The translations under genes were made by a program, and so were the position numbers. DNA of 64,000 nucleotides, taken from Sphingopyxis alaskensis RB2256. Lineage in GTDB: Bacteria; Pseudomonadota; Alphaproteobacteria; Sphingomonadales; Sphingomonadaceae. Below are positions 46,908 through 56,034 of the stretch, in pieces. The notes under the pieces are model-generated. The model was not told the DNA's origin and made no database searches. It worked only from the letters and a program-made list of their open reading frames with translations. Positions within the stretch are counted from its first letter, which is position 1, and each line of letters begins with the position of its first letter. The DNA is taken from contig NC_008048.1 of assembly GCF_000013985.1 (NCBI RefSeq), positions 2,855,001 through 2,919,000 of the forward strand, written 5' to 3'.

Positions 46908-47999
46908 ATGCGGCAAATGGCAGCGCCATCAGAGCGACCGCCGCGGCCCGGGTCGGCGGCAAAAGGACGGAACAAGGCGAGCGCCCCCCGGCGACCGATT
47001 CCGGTCGTTCGACCACGCAGCTATGCCGCAATCGACCTTGGCACCAACAATTGCCGCCTGCTCATTGCCCGGCCGCAGGATGGCGAGCTGGTCGTCATCG
47101 ACGCCTTTTCACGCATCGTGCGGCTTGGCGAAGGGCTGCACAGCACCGGGCGAATCAGCGAGGCGGCGATGGATCGCACCGTCGCGGCGCTCGCCATCTG
47201 CGCCGACAAGCTGCGCCGCCGCCACGTCTCGCTGTCGCGCGCGGTTGCGACCGAAGCGTGCCGCCGCGCGAGCAACGGCGCCGAGCTGGCCGAACGCGTC
47301 CGGCGCGAAACGGGGATCGTTCTGGATATCATCTCCGCCGCCGAGGAGGCGCGACTGGCGGTGCTTGGCTGCCACAATCTGATGGAACCCGGCGACGGTC
47401 CCGCCCTGATCTTTGACATCGGCGGCGGCTCGACCGAGTTGATGCGCGTGGAAATGTCGGACCATGACGTCCAGATTCACGACTGGGTCAGCGTGCCGTG
47501 GGGCGTCGTGTCGCTGACCGAACATGCCCCGCTGCCCGACGACAGCCTGTCCGGGCGCCAGGCGGCCTATGCGCATATGCGCGACGTGACGCGGCAGGCC
47601 TTTGCCGCCTTTGCCGACCGCGCGGGGGCCTTTGCCGGTCAGCCGCTGCGCCTGCTCGGCACCAGCGGCACGGTGACGACGCTCGCCAGCGTGTTCCTGA
47701 ACCTGCCGCGATACGACCGGCGCGCGGTCGATGGCCTGGTCGTGCCCAGCGACGCGATGCGCGCGATCAGCCGCCGCCTCGCCGACGCCAGCATCGCCGA
47801 CCGCGCCGAAATCGCCTGCATCGGCCGCGAACGCGCCGATCTGGTCGTCGCGGGCTGCGCGATCCTCGAAAGCATCATCGACCTGTGGCCCGCCGCGCGC
47901 GTCGGCGTCGCCGATCGCGGAATCCGCGAGGGCATCCTGCGCACGCTGGCGATGCAGGGCCGCGACATTCCGGTCACGCGCCGCGAATATCGCAAATGA
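46908..47999 (+). CDS. Ppx/GppA phosphatase
   Basis: 363 residues. After a basic N-terminal 37 residues comes the actin-like fold with '[15 protein letters not shown]', '[10 protein letters not shown]', '[15 protein letters not shown]' and '[16 protein letters not shown]'. It hydrolyses exopolyphosphate and/or pppGpp; which one cannot be told. Overlaps rlmE by 4 bp (47996-47999); the pairing is common in Alphaproteobacteria. Confidence 0.93.
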   Translation: MRQMAAPSERPPRPGSAAKGRNKASAPRRPIPVVRPRSYAAIDLGTNNCRLLIARPQDGELVVIDAFSRIVRLGEGLHSTGRISEAAMDRTVAALAICADKLRRRHVSLSRAVATEACRRASNGAELAERVRRETGIVLDIISAAEEARLAVLGCHNLMEPGDGPALIFDIGGGSTELMRVEMSDHDVQIHDWVSVPWGVVSLTEHAPLPDDSLSGRQAAYAHMRDVTRQAFAAFADRAGAFAGQPLRLLGTSGTVTTLASVFLNLPRYDRRAVDGLVVPSDAMRAISRRLADASIADRAEIACIGRERADLVVAGCAILESIIDLWPAARVGVADRGIREGILRTLAMQGRDIPVTRREYRK

Positions 48000-48688
48000 G
48001 CGGCAGCGGCGGCAAGGGCGGCGGCCGCGGCGGTCTGCACGTGCGGGTCAAGACCGCGAAAAGGCGCAGCGTGTCGTCGACGCGCTGGCTGCAGCGGCAA
48101 CTCAACGACCCCTATGTCCGCCGCGCGCAGGCCGAAGGCTATCGTTCGCGCGCGGCCTACAAGCTGATTGAGCTCGACGAGAAGTTCGGCCTGCTCAAAA
48201 AATCGCGCGCCGTTGTCGATCTGGGGATTGCGCCCGGCGGCTGGTCGCAGGTCGTCCGCAAGGCGAACCCGCGCGCGCGCGTCGCCGGAATCGACCTCTT
48301 GCCGTGCGAACCGATCGAGGGCGTCGCGATCCTCGAAATGGATTTCATGGATGATGCGGCGCCCGATGCCCTGATCGCGGCGCTGGGCGGTGCGCCCGAT
48401 CTCGTCATTTCGGACATGGCGGCGAACACCGTCGGCCATCCGCAGACCGATCATCTGCGCACCATCGGCCTTGCCGAAACCGCCGCCGATTTCGCGGTGC
48501 GAAACCTGCTGCCCGGTGGCGCCTTTGTCGCCAAGGTCTTCGCCGGCGGTGCCGACCGCGAACTGCTCACGCTGCTCAAGCGTCATTTCACGACGGTCAA
48601 ACACGCCAAACCGCCCGCGAGCCGCAAGGGATCGCCCGAACTTTATGTGATCGCACAGGGTTTCAAGGGACGCGGTGATGCGGCATAA
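47996..48688 (+). CDS. rlmE: 23S rRNA 2'-O-ribose U2552 methyltransferase
   Basis: 230 residues. Basic N-terminus then '[16 protein letters not shown]' (catalytic Lys), '[14 protein letters not shown]', '[14 protein letters not shown]' (Asp), '[12 protein letters not shown]' (Lys) and '[11 protein letters not shown]' (Glu), the K-D-K-E tetrad. It methylates U2552 in the A loop of 50S. Confidence 0.96.
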   Translation: MSGSGGKGGGRGGLHVRVKTAKRRSVSSTRWLQRQLNDPYVRRAQAEGYRSRAAYKLIELDEKFGLLKKSRAVVDLGIAPGGWSQVVRKANPRARVAGIDLLPCEPIEGVAILEMDFMDDAAPDALIAALGGAPDLVISDMAANTVGHPQTDHLRTIGLAETAADFAVRNLLPGGAFVAKVFAGGADRELLTLLKRHFTTVKHAKPPASRKGSPELYVIAQGFKGRGDAA

Positions 48689-48729
48689 CCCCCTGTAAAC
48701 GGACAGTCGGTTCGGGCCGGGGAGACGGG

Positions 48730-50196
48730 ATGATGATGAAATCCAGGCAATCGCTGGCGGCGGTGACGCTTGCCGCGTTGCTGCTGACGTCGTGCGGCGG
48801 CGGGGGCGATTCGAGTCTCGGCAGCGGCGGTCCGGTTACGGTCACGCCCACACCGTCGCCGACACCGGCGCCAACCGCCAATTGCGCGCTCGCCGCGCGG
48901 CAGAGCTTTGCCAAGGCGGTGATCGACGAGTGGTATCTGTTTCCCGGCGACGTCGCGGTCGGCGTCAATCCGGCGAGCTTCGGCGACGTCCAATCCTATA
49001 TCGACGCGCTCGTCGCACCCGCGCGGGCGCTCAACAAGGATCGCTTCTTCACCTACATCACCTCGATCGCGGAGGAGAACGCCTTTTTCTCCAGCGGGTC
49101 GAGCGCCGGGTTCGGCGTGCGGCTGGTCTATGATGCCGCGAACCAGCGGTTGCTGATCGCCGAAGCCTATGAAAGCGCGCCCGCCTTTGCCGCGGGGATC
49201 GATCGCGGCACCGCGATCGTCGCGATCGGGACGACTGCGAGCAATTTGCGCAGTATCGCCGACATCGTCGCGGCCGAGGGCACCGCAGGCATCACCGCCG
49301 CGCTCGGCCCCAACGACCCCGGGATCACGCGGGTTTTGCGCATCGCCGACGCCGCCGGGACGCGCAACGTCACGGTGACCAAGGCCGATTACGCACTCGA
49401 TCCGGTGTCCGATCGCTATGGCGCAAAAATCATCAGCGAGGGCGGCCGCAACTATGGCTATCTCAACCTGCGCACCTTCATCAGCTCGGCCGACGACCAG
49501 CTGCGCGCCGCCTTTGCCGATTTCCGCGCGCAGGGCGTCACCGACATCATCATCGATTTTCGTTACAATGGCGGCGGCCTCGTCTCGACCGCCAATCTGA
49601 TGGGCGACCTGCTGGGAGCCGGGCGCAGCGGCCAGATTTTCTCGCAGACCATATTTCGCTCGAGCAAGTCGGCGGAGAATGACGAGCATCGCTTCGCGCC
49701 CCGCAGCGAATCGATCGCGCCGACGCGCATCGCCTTCATCGGCACGGGATCGACCGCATCGGCAAGCGAGTTGGTGATCAATTCGATGCTGCCCTATCTC
49801 GGCACCAGCATGACATTGGTGGGCAGCAACACCTTTGGCAAGCCCGTTGGCCAGATCGCGCTCGATCGCGCCGAATGCGACGACCGGATGCGTGTCGTCG
49901 CCTTTGCGACCGGCAATGCGGCGGGCCAGAGCGATTATTATGACGGGCTGGCGCCAAAAATCGCGAACAGCTGCGCCGCGGGCGATGATCTCAACATCCC
50001 GCTGGGCGACCCGCGCGAGGCGTCGATCCGCACCGCGATCGACTTCCTGGCGGGCAACGCCTGCCCGACGCGCATCGCCGAGGCGAGCGTGGGTGCGGCG
50101 TCGCGAAGCAGCGGCGCCCGGATGAGCGCCGAGCCCGAAATGCTCGTTCCCGACCGGCCGAGCGCGGCGCAGCGCGAACTCCCCGGTCTGTTCTGA
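48730..50196 (+). CDS. S41-family peptidase lipoprotein
   Basis: 488 residues. Lipobox 'LLLTSCGGGG' gives an acylated Cys; a Pro/Thr linker follows. PDZ-like region about 125-225, then the S41 tail-specific protease domain with 'GYLNLRTFIS', 'IIDFRYNGGG', Ser in 'GSTASASELV' and Lys in 'NTFGKPVGQ'. Likely an envelope-anchored serine protease. GGGGAGACGGG lies before the ATG. Followed by cobQ after 25 bases. Confidence 0.9.
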   Translation: MMMKSRQSLAAVTLAALLLTSCGGGGDSSLGSGGPVTVTPTPSPTPAPTANCALAARQSFAKAVIDEWYLFPGDVAVGVNPASFGDVQSYIDALVAPARALNKDRFFTYITSIAEENAFFSSGSSAGFGVRLVYDAANQRLLIAEAYESAPAFAAGIDRGTAIVAIGTTASNLRSIADIVAAEGTAGITAALGPNDPGITRVLRIADAAGTRNVTVTKADYALDPVSDRYGAKIISEGGRNYGYLNLRTFISSADDQLRAAFADFRAQGVTDIIIDFRYNGGGLVSTANLMGDLLGAGRSGQIFSQTIFRSSKSAENDEHRFAPRSESIAPTRIAFIGTGSTASASELVINSMLPYLGTSMTLVGSNTFGKPVGQIALDRAECDDRMRVVAFATGNAAGQSDYYDGLAPKIANSCAAGDDLNIPLGDPREASIRTAIDFLAGNACPTRIAEASVGAASRSSGARMSAEPEMLVPDRPSAAQRELPGLF

Positions 50197-50221
50197 CGAC
50201 GGCAATCGACGGGAGCAGCGC

Positions 50222-51679
50222 ATGGCCGCGCTGATGCTGCAAGGCACCGGCTCCGACGTCGGCAAGTCGGTGCTCGTCGCCGGGCTGTGCCGGGCGCTTG
50301 CCAATCGCGGGCTCCGCGTGCGCCCGTTCAAGCCGCAGAATATGTCGAACAATGCCGCGGTCACGATCGACGGCGGCGAAATCGGTCGCGCGCAGGCGTT
50401 GCAGGCGCTCGCGTGCCGCACCCCGCCGCACAGCGACATGAACCCGGTGCTGTTGAAGCCGCAGGCCGACCGGACGTCGCAACTCATCGTCCACGGGCGC
50501 GTGCGCGGCACGCTGGGCAGCGGCAATTTTCGCGCAGGACGCGGCGCCCTGCTCCCCGACGTGCTCGAAAGCTATGGCCGGCTGCGCCGCCAGTGTGACA
50601 TCGTCATTGTCGAAGGCGCGGGATCGCCCGCCGAAATCAACCTGCGCGCGGGCGATATCGCCAACATGGGCTTTGCCCGCGCCGCGCGCGTCCCGGTGGT
50701 TCTGGTCGGTGACATCGACCGCGGCGGGGTGATCGCGGCAATCGTCGGTACCCGGACCGTGATCGACGCAGAGGATGCGGCGATGATCAAGGGCTTTGTC
50801 ATCAACAAGTTTCGCGGCGATCCGGCGCTGTTCGACGATGGCTATCGCGCGATTGCGGAGCGCAGCGGCTGGCCGGGGCTGGGGGTCGTTCCCTGGCTCG
50901 CGGCGGCGGCGCGTCTGCCAAGCGAGGATGCGGTGATCCTCGAACGCCGCGCCGATGCGCGCGAGGGCCGCCGGATCGTCGCCTGCCCGATCCTGCCGCG
51001 CATCGCCAATTTCGACGACCTCGACCCGCTGAAACAGGAACCCGGCGTCGAACTGCTGATGGTCCCGCCGGGGCAGCCGATCCCCGCGGAGGCAGCGATC
51101 ATCGTCCTGCCGGGATCAAAAGCGACGATCGCCGACCTTGCCGCGCTCCGCCGCGAAGGCTGGGACATCGACATCAAGGCGCATCACCGCCGCGGCGGGC
51201 TGATCCTGGGCCTCTGCGGCGGCTATCAGATGCTGGGGACGCGCATCGCCGATCCGCTGGGGATCGAAGGGGCGGCATCGGAGGTGGAGGGGCTGGGCCT
51301 GCTCGACGTCACCACCGAACTGGCTCCCGCCAAGACGCTCCGCGAAGTGACCGGAACCGCATGGAACAGTCCGGTCGCGGGATATGAGATGCACATGGGC
51401 GCGACCGTCGGCACCGACACGGCGCGCCCCTTTGCGCGGATCGACGGCGGCGGGGGGGAAGGTGCGATCAACGCCGCGGGCAATGTGATCGGAACCTATA
51501 TCCACGGCCTGCTCGCGTCGCCCGCCCTGCGCAGCGCGCTGCTGGCCAAGATCGGCGTCGCCGGGAACGGGCGCGACCATGGCGCCGATGTCGACGCCGC
51601 GCTCGACGACATCGCCGCCGAACTGGCAATCCATATCGACATCGGCGCGCTGCTGCGCATCGCCGCTCATCCGGTGTAG
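50222..51679 (+). CDS. cobQ: cobyric acid synthase
   Basis: 485 residues. N-terminal ATP domain 'MLQGTGSDVGKSVLVAGLCRAL' and 'RPFKPQNMSNNAAVT', and C-terminal glutaminase domain with the nucleophile Cys in 'GLILGLCGGYQMLG' and His in 'GTYIHGLL'. It amidates four carboxyl groups of adenosylcobyrinic acid in B12 synthesis. No other cob gene or cobalamin riboswitch is in the window. The stop TAG (51677-51679) is the first three bases of the MITE. Confidence 0.96.
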   Translation: MAALMLQGTGSDVGKSVLVAGLCRALANRGLRVRPFKPQNMSNNAAVTIDGGEIGRAQALQALACRTPPHSDMNPVLLKPQADRTSQLIVHGRVRGTLGSGNFRAGRGALLPDVLESYGRLRRQCDIVIVEGAGSPAEINLRAGDIANMGFARAARVPVVLVGDIDRGGVIAAIVGTRTVIDAEDAAMIKGFVINKFRGDPALFDDGYRAIAERSGWPGLGVVPWLAAAARLPSEDAVILERRADAREGRRIVACPILPRIANFDDLDPLKQEPGVELLMVPPGQPIPAEAAIIVLPGSKATIADLAALRREGWDIDIKAHHRRGGLILGLCGGYQMLGTRIADPLGIEGAASEVEGLGLLDVTTELAPAKTLREVTGTAWNSPVAGYEMHMGATVGTDTARPFARIDGGGGEGAINAAGNVIGTYIHGLLASPALRSALLAKIGVAGNGRDHGADVDAALDDIAAELAIHIDIGALLRIAAHPV

Positions 51680-51947
51680 AGCGCGATGACATGATATTGA
51701 CCCACCGTGACGGAGGCGATTTTGGCCGAGTGCGAGGCGCGAGGAGCGGCGCGATGCGGGACATCGCGCCCGACGAGCAACGTGGCAATCGGCCAGAATC
51801 GGCCCGCCCCGGAGGGGTTGCCTCCTGAAGCCCGCCGGACAGCGGCGCGTCTCTGGTCCGGGCAACCAGCCCGTCCTGCGAGACGCTTCTTGCCGACGAA
51901 CTTCAGGGGGCAATCACGGTGGGTCAATATCATGTCATCGCGCTCTA
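51677..51947. mobile_element. MITE-like element with perfect 34-bp terminal repeats
   Basis: 271 bp. Left end TAGAGCGCGATGACATGATA... (51677-51710) is the exact complement of the right end (51914-51947). The outermost TA on both sides fits TA target duplication as in IS630/Tc1-mariner elements. The 203-bp inside codes nothing, so it needs a transposase in trans. It contains the cobQ stop. Confidence 0.85.
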
Positions 51948-52046
51948 GCTGGCGCCCGCGGCCCCGTGTTCGGGCAATGATGGTGAAGACGATGTTCACC
52001 ATCGCCATGAAGCTTATCCTCATCCGGCTACGGCAAATGGGACGGC

Positions 52047-53087
52047 ATGCGTCGTCATGCCCCATCCGCCCGCGCCGCGCGGTCCCTGCTGCCGCTGATC
52101 GCGGCCACCCTGGCGGTCGCGCCCGCAGCAGCGCAGGCGTCGACCAAGCTGGACAATGTCAAGGCGGCGGCACCGGCCAAGGTCGTCTGTGACGCGGTGG
52201 CCGCTTCCGCCGTGCCGCGCGCCCGCGACCTGTCGCAGCTGATCCTGGACGGCGCGCCGAGCGCGCTCGATCGCATCAGGATGCAGCAGCAAGGGATAAA
52301 TCGGCCCGCAACGGTCAACACCATCCCCGATCGTCGCGCGCTCGAACCCGCAAGCCGTATGCCGCTTTCCTTCACGGCGTCGGCACCCGTCGACTGCCGC
52401 AATGCGCCGTCGCCGCCGGGCGTGACGGCCGAATGGGATGCCGGGTCCGAACTCGGCACGCGCGCCATTCCGGTCAAGCGGACGCGCTTCGACGATCGCT
52501 GGGACCGCGTGCACCGCGCCGCGCCCGCCGCGCTGATGCAGCGCCAGCTGCAGAGCGCCAATGCCCTGTCCGGGCTCAGCGAAACCGAGCTGCTGGCGCG
52601 CGTCAATCAATGGGTCAATCGCGAAATCGCCTATGTCGGGGACGATCGCAATTACCGCCGCCGTGATTTCTGGGCGACCGCTGACGAGACGCTCGCGCGC
52701 GGCAGCGGTGATTGCGAGGATTTTGCGATCCTGAAAATGCAGATGCTGCGCGCCGCCGGGATCGATGCCAACCGGATGAAGCTCGTTCTGCTGCGCGATC
52801 TCGCCGCCAACGCCGATCACGCCTTCCTGCTCGTCGATACGGGTGGCGGCAAGCTGGTGCTCGATAATGTGACCGACCGCCTCTATGACGGCGCCCGACC
52901 GCAAGCGGTGCGCCCCGTGCTGTCGTTCAGCGCCGACCGGCGGTGGGTCCACGCCTATCGCACCGCGGCGGAAACCCCGGCTGCAACCATCGTTCCGGGG
53001 GCGCGCAAGAGCATCACCCTTGCGCTCGCCGATCAGCGTTCGGTCAAGGCCGTCCCGCTGACCTTCAAAACGGGTTTGAGCAAATAG
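52047..53087 (+). CDS. LapG-type transglutaminase-like cysteine peptidase
   Basis: 346 residues with a signal peptide (SLLPLIAATLAVAPAAAQA). The C-terminal half is the bacterial transglutaminase-like fold: Cys in 'SGDCEDFAILK', His in 'NADHAFLLV' and Asp in 'LVLDNV'. LapG proteins cut the N-terminus of large surface adhesins held in a type I secretion system, under LapD and c-di-GMP control; no adhesin or lapD is in the window. Long N-terminal part about 25-170 is poorly defined. Its end overlaps hlyD-like gene by 55 bp. Confidence 0.87.
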   Translation: MRRHAPSARAARSLLPLIAATLAVAPAAAQASTKLDNVKAAAPAKVVCDAVAASAVPRARDLSQLILDGAPSALDRIRMQQQGINRPATVNTIPDRRALEPASRMPLSFTASAPVDCRNAPSPPGVTAEWDAGSELGTRAIPVKRTRFDDRWDRVHRAAPAALMQRQLQSANALSGLSETELLARVNQWVNREIAYVGDDRNYRRRDFWATADETLARGSGDCEDFAILKMQMLRAAGIDANRMKLVLLRDLAANADHAFLLVDTGGGKLVLDNVTDRLYDGARPQAVRPVLSFSADRRWVHAYRTAAETPAATIVPGARKSITLALADQRSVKAVPLTFKTGLSK

Positions 53088-54298
53088 CTGAGCACCGATT
53101 TCTTGCCCGTCAGGATTTCGACATCGCATAGCATCCCAGGAGTGATCGGCAGGCGTCGGCCGTTCGATACGAGAAAGCTGTTCGTCGTTTCGACGACGAC
53201 GGTGAAATAGGCTTCGCGCTCCACCTCGTCATAGATGCTGTCGGGCGACACGCGCACGACCTTGCCCTTCAGCCCGCCATAGATCGAAAAATCATAGGCG
53301 GTGACCTTGACGTTCGCCGGGTCGCCGACCTTGATGAAGGCGATGTCGCGCGGCGTGACGCGCGTTTCGATGAGCAATTTGTCGCCGAGCGGCACGATCT
53401 GCATGATCTGTTCGCCGGCATTGACGAAGCCGCCCAGCGTGTTGACGAGCAGATCGTTGACGACGCCGCGCGCCGGCGAGCGGATCTCCGAGCGCGCCAG
53501 CCGCCCCTCGGCGCCGCGGATCGTTTCTTCGTTGACCGCCATCTTGGTGGTGAGCTGGCTGCGTTCGTTGAGCGCTTCCTGCTGGAAGTCGAACCGCGCG
53601 CGCGATACCTCGGCACTCGCTTCGCGGATCGCCGCCTGCGAGCGCGACATCGCCTGGCGCGCGGCGGCGAGGCGGCCCTGAATATCGACGACCTCGCGCT
53701 GTGCGGTGAGCAGTTCGGTCTGCGGCACGACGCCGCGCGCCGCGAGCGGTTCGAGCATCGCCACCTGTTCGCGCGCGAGCCGCAGGCTGCTTTCGAGCGC
53801 GCTTGCCGTCGCCTGCGCTTCGCCCAGGTCGCGGCGGCGTTGTTCGACGCTGGCCGAGAGCGCGGCGAGCTGGCTTTGCAGCGCCGAACGCCGCACTTCG
53901 GCCAGCCGCGCTTCGTCGCCGCAACTGTCGCCCGTGCAGCCCGCACCGCTTCCCCCCTCGCCCGCGAGGCGCGCTGCGCGCTGCGCAAGGCGTTCGTTCT
54001 CGGTTTCGAGCTGCCCCAGTTCGGACTGCGACGTCGTATTGTCGAGCCGCACGAGCAATTGCCCCTTCTCCACCGTCTGGCCCGACCGGACGAGGATTTC
54101 ACGGATCGTCGACGGTTCGGCCGACTGGATGATCTGCACCCGTGAAGAGGGGATGACGCGGCCCTGCCCGCGCGATATTTCGTCGACGCGCGCGATGCTC
54201 GCCCACAACAGAAACAGCACCAGGCCGACGGCGGCCGCCACCATGATCTGTTCGCTTCCGCGCAGGCGCTGCCAGAATGTGACGATTCGCCTGATCAT
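53033..54298 (-). CDS. HlyD-family (LapC-like) secretion adaptor
   Basis: 421 residues. One N-terminal membrane helix ('IMVAAAVGLVLFLLWASIARVD'), then the 'GQGRVIPSSRVQIIQSAEPSTIREILVRSGQTVEKGQLL' lipoyl half, a long coiled coil (about 95-270) and the 'SEIRSPARGVVNDL' second half. It bridges ABC ATPase and TolC in type I secretion. The cognate ATPase, normally upstream, is not here; a SleB remnant overlaps its start by 4 bp. 55 bp convergent overlap with the LapG-like gene. Confidence 0.9.
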   Translation of the reverse strand: MIRRIVTFWQRLRGSEQIMVAAAVGLVLFLLWASIARVDEISRGQGRVIPSSRVQIIQSAEPSTIREILVRSGQTVEKGQLLVRLDNTTSQSELGQLETENERLAQRAARLAGEGGSGAGCTGDSCGDEARLAEVRRSALQSQLAALSASVEQRRRDLGEAQATASALESSLRLAREQVAMLEPLAARGVVPQTELLTAQREVVDIQGRLAAARQAMSRSQAAIREASAEVSRARFDFQQEALNERSQLTTKMAVNEETIRGAEGRLARSEIRSPARGVVNDLLVNTLGGFVNAGEQIMQIVPLGDKLLIETRVTPRDIAFIKVGDPANVKVTAYDFSIYGGLKGKVVRVSPDSIYDEVEREAYFTVVVETTNSFLVSNGRRLPITPGMLCDVEILTGKKSVLSYLLKPVLKVSGTALTER

Positions 54299-54705
54299 TG
54301 TCCGGGCACACCATCGGTCGCGGGCGTCGCGCCTTGTCGGCTCGTCAGGCTGTCGAAGCGCGACGTGCTGCTGGTCGGATCGGGGATGCTCGGTACCCAG
54401 CCTTTGGTCACATCGACACGGCCGCCGACGTCATTGTCGGCGCGGCGATCGGTCGGATCGCGCGGCAGTGCGACTGCGGCGAGGGTGGCGGCGTCAGCGG
54501 GGGCATCGGCGGTCGCTGCGCCGCCCTGATAGAGCTGGCTGAAGGCGGGGATCCATTCGGCGCCGGCATAGGCATCCGAAAAGGCGCCCGGCTTGCCCCA
54601 CGAACCCGGCCAGCGATAGAAGATATGCGCGCCGATCTGGTCGATCTTGGTGAGCTTCGGCGCCCAGCGCGGCAGGACATAATTGGCGTGATAATGGGTC
54701 GCCAT
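54295..54705 (-). pseudogene. cell-wall hydrolase (SleB) 3' remnant
   Basis: 136 residues readable from ATG 54705. It matches only the C-terminal end of SleB-type hydrolases ('THYHANYVLPRWAPKLTKIDQIGAHIFYRWPGSWG'), then a low-complexity tail. Family frame continues upstream of the ATG through 'RVEASVG' to about 54726 and then stops matching; the N-terminal catalytic part is gone. Its stop overlaps the HlyD start, so it may still be translated. Confidence 0.7.
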
Positions 54706-54782
54706 GCCGACGCTCGCCTCGACCCGACACCATCCGCGCCGATGTCGATCACGACCGCAATGCGGCGCTCCTGTCGCTGAAG

Positions 54783-56033
54783 GTGCAGGTGCATCGCGAA
54801 CTGCTCGACGAAATCAATCTGACCCAACTGGAAAAACTGTCGCGGGCGCAGGTCGAAACCGAAGCGGGCGACCTGATCGCGGACATTCTGAACCGCCATC
54901 AGCTGGCGCTCAACGCCAGCGAACGGCGGGCGATGGTGAGCGACGTTCTCGACGAACTGCTGGGGCTGGGACCGCTCGAACCGCTTTTGCAGGACGAGAC
55001 GATCACCGACATACTGGTCAACGGGCACGATATCGTCTTCGTCGAGCGGCGCGGCCTGCTGCAGCGCGTCGACACGCGCTTCAAGGACGAGAGGCACCTT
55101 TTCCGCATCATTCAGAAAATCGCGAGCGCGGTCGGACGACGCATCGACGAATCGTCGCCCTTCGTCGACGCCCGGCTTGCCGACGGGTCGCGCGTCAACG
55201 CGATCGTCCCGCCCCTGGCAATCGACGGTTCGCTGCTTTCGATCCGCAAATTCGCCCGCATTCCGATCAATATGGCGCGACTCGTCGAACTGGGCAGCGT
55301 GCCCTCGGCGGTCGCCGAGGTGATGGAGGGGATAGTAAGAGCGCGCCGGAACATACTCATCTCCGGCGGCACGGGGTCGGGCAAGACGACCTTGCTCAAC
55401 GCCATTTCGGCCTTCATCGACGAGCATGAGCGCATCGTGACGATCGAGGATTCGGCCGAACTGCAATTGCAGCAGGAACATGTCGCGCGGCTGGAGACGC
55501 GCCCCGCCAATATCGAAGGCAGGGGAGAGGTCACGCAGCGCGATCTGGTCAAAAATGCCCTGCGCATGCGCCCCGACCGGATCATCGTCGGCGAAGTCCG
55601 CGCCGGCGAGGCCTTTGACATGCTCCAGGCGATGAACACCGGCCACGATGGGTCGATGACCACCGTCCACGCCAACACGGCACGCGATGCGCTGTCGCGC
55701 GTCGAACAGATGATCGGCATGAGCGGGATCGACATGCCGCCGCGCGCGGCGCGCGGGCAGATCGCATCGGCGATCAACATCGTGATCCAGATCGGCCGAC
55801 TTTCCGACGGCCGCCGCCGTCTGCTCAGCCTGTCGGAAATCACCGGGATGGAAGGCGACGTCATCACCATGCAGGAGATTTTCCGGTTCCGCATGGCGGG
55901 GCGCGACGCCGACAACCGCGTCGTCGGCCATTTCGAGGCGACGGGCATCCGGCCCAAGTTCCTGGAAACGCTGTCGGCGCACGGCGTCGAGCTGTCGCCC
56001 GATCTGTTCCGGCCCGACCGGCGGATCGATTGA
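54783..56033 (+). CDS. cpaF: Tad/Flp pilus ATPase, short 5' end
   Basis: 416 residues from GTG 54783. Walker A 'GGTGSGKTTLLN' at about 195, 'EDSAELQLQQEHVARLETRP', Walker B 'DRIIVGEVRAGEAFDMLQAMNTGHDG' and 'TVHANTARDAL'. N-terminal helical domain 'LLDEINLTQLEKLSRAQ'. Homology ('LLSLKVQVHRELLDE') goes a few codons upstream of the GTG, where no better start exists, so the variable N-terminus of about 50 residues is probably deleted. The catalytic core is complete. It energises assembly and retraction of Flp pili. Confidence 0.9.
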   Translation: MQVHRELLDEINLTQLEKLSRAQVETEAGDLIADILNRHQLALNASERRAMVSDVLDELLGLGPLEPLLQDETITDILVNGHDIVFVERRGLLQRVDTRFKDERHLFRIIQKIASAVGRRIDESSPFVDARLADGSRVNAIVPPLAIDGSLLSIRKFARIPINMARLVELGSVPSAVAEVMEGIVRARRNILISGGTGSGKTTLLNAISAFIDEHERIVTIEDSAELQLQQEHVARLETRPANIEGRGEVTQRDLVKNALRMRPDRIIVGEVRAGEAFDMLQAMNTGHDGSMTTVHANTARDALSRVEQMIGMSGIDMPPRAARGQIASAINIVIQIGRLSDGRRRLLSLSEITGMEGDVITMQEIFRFRMAGRDADNRVVGHFEATGIRPKFLETLSAHGVELSPDLFRPDRRID

Positions 56034-56034
56034 G

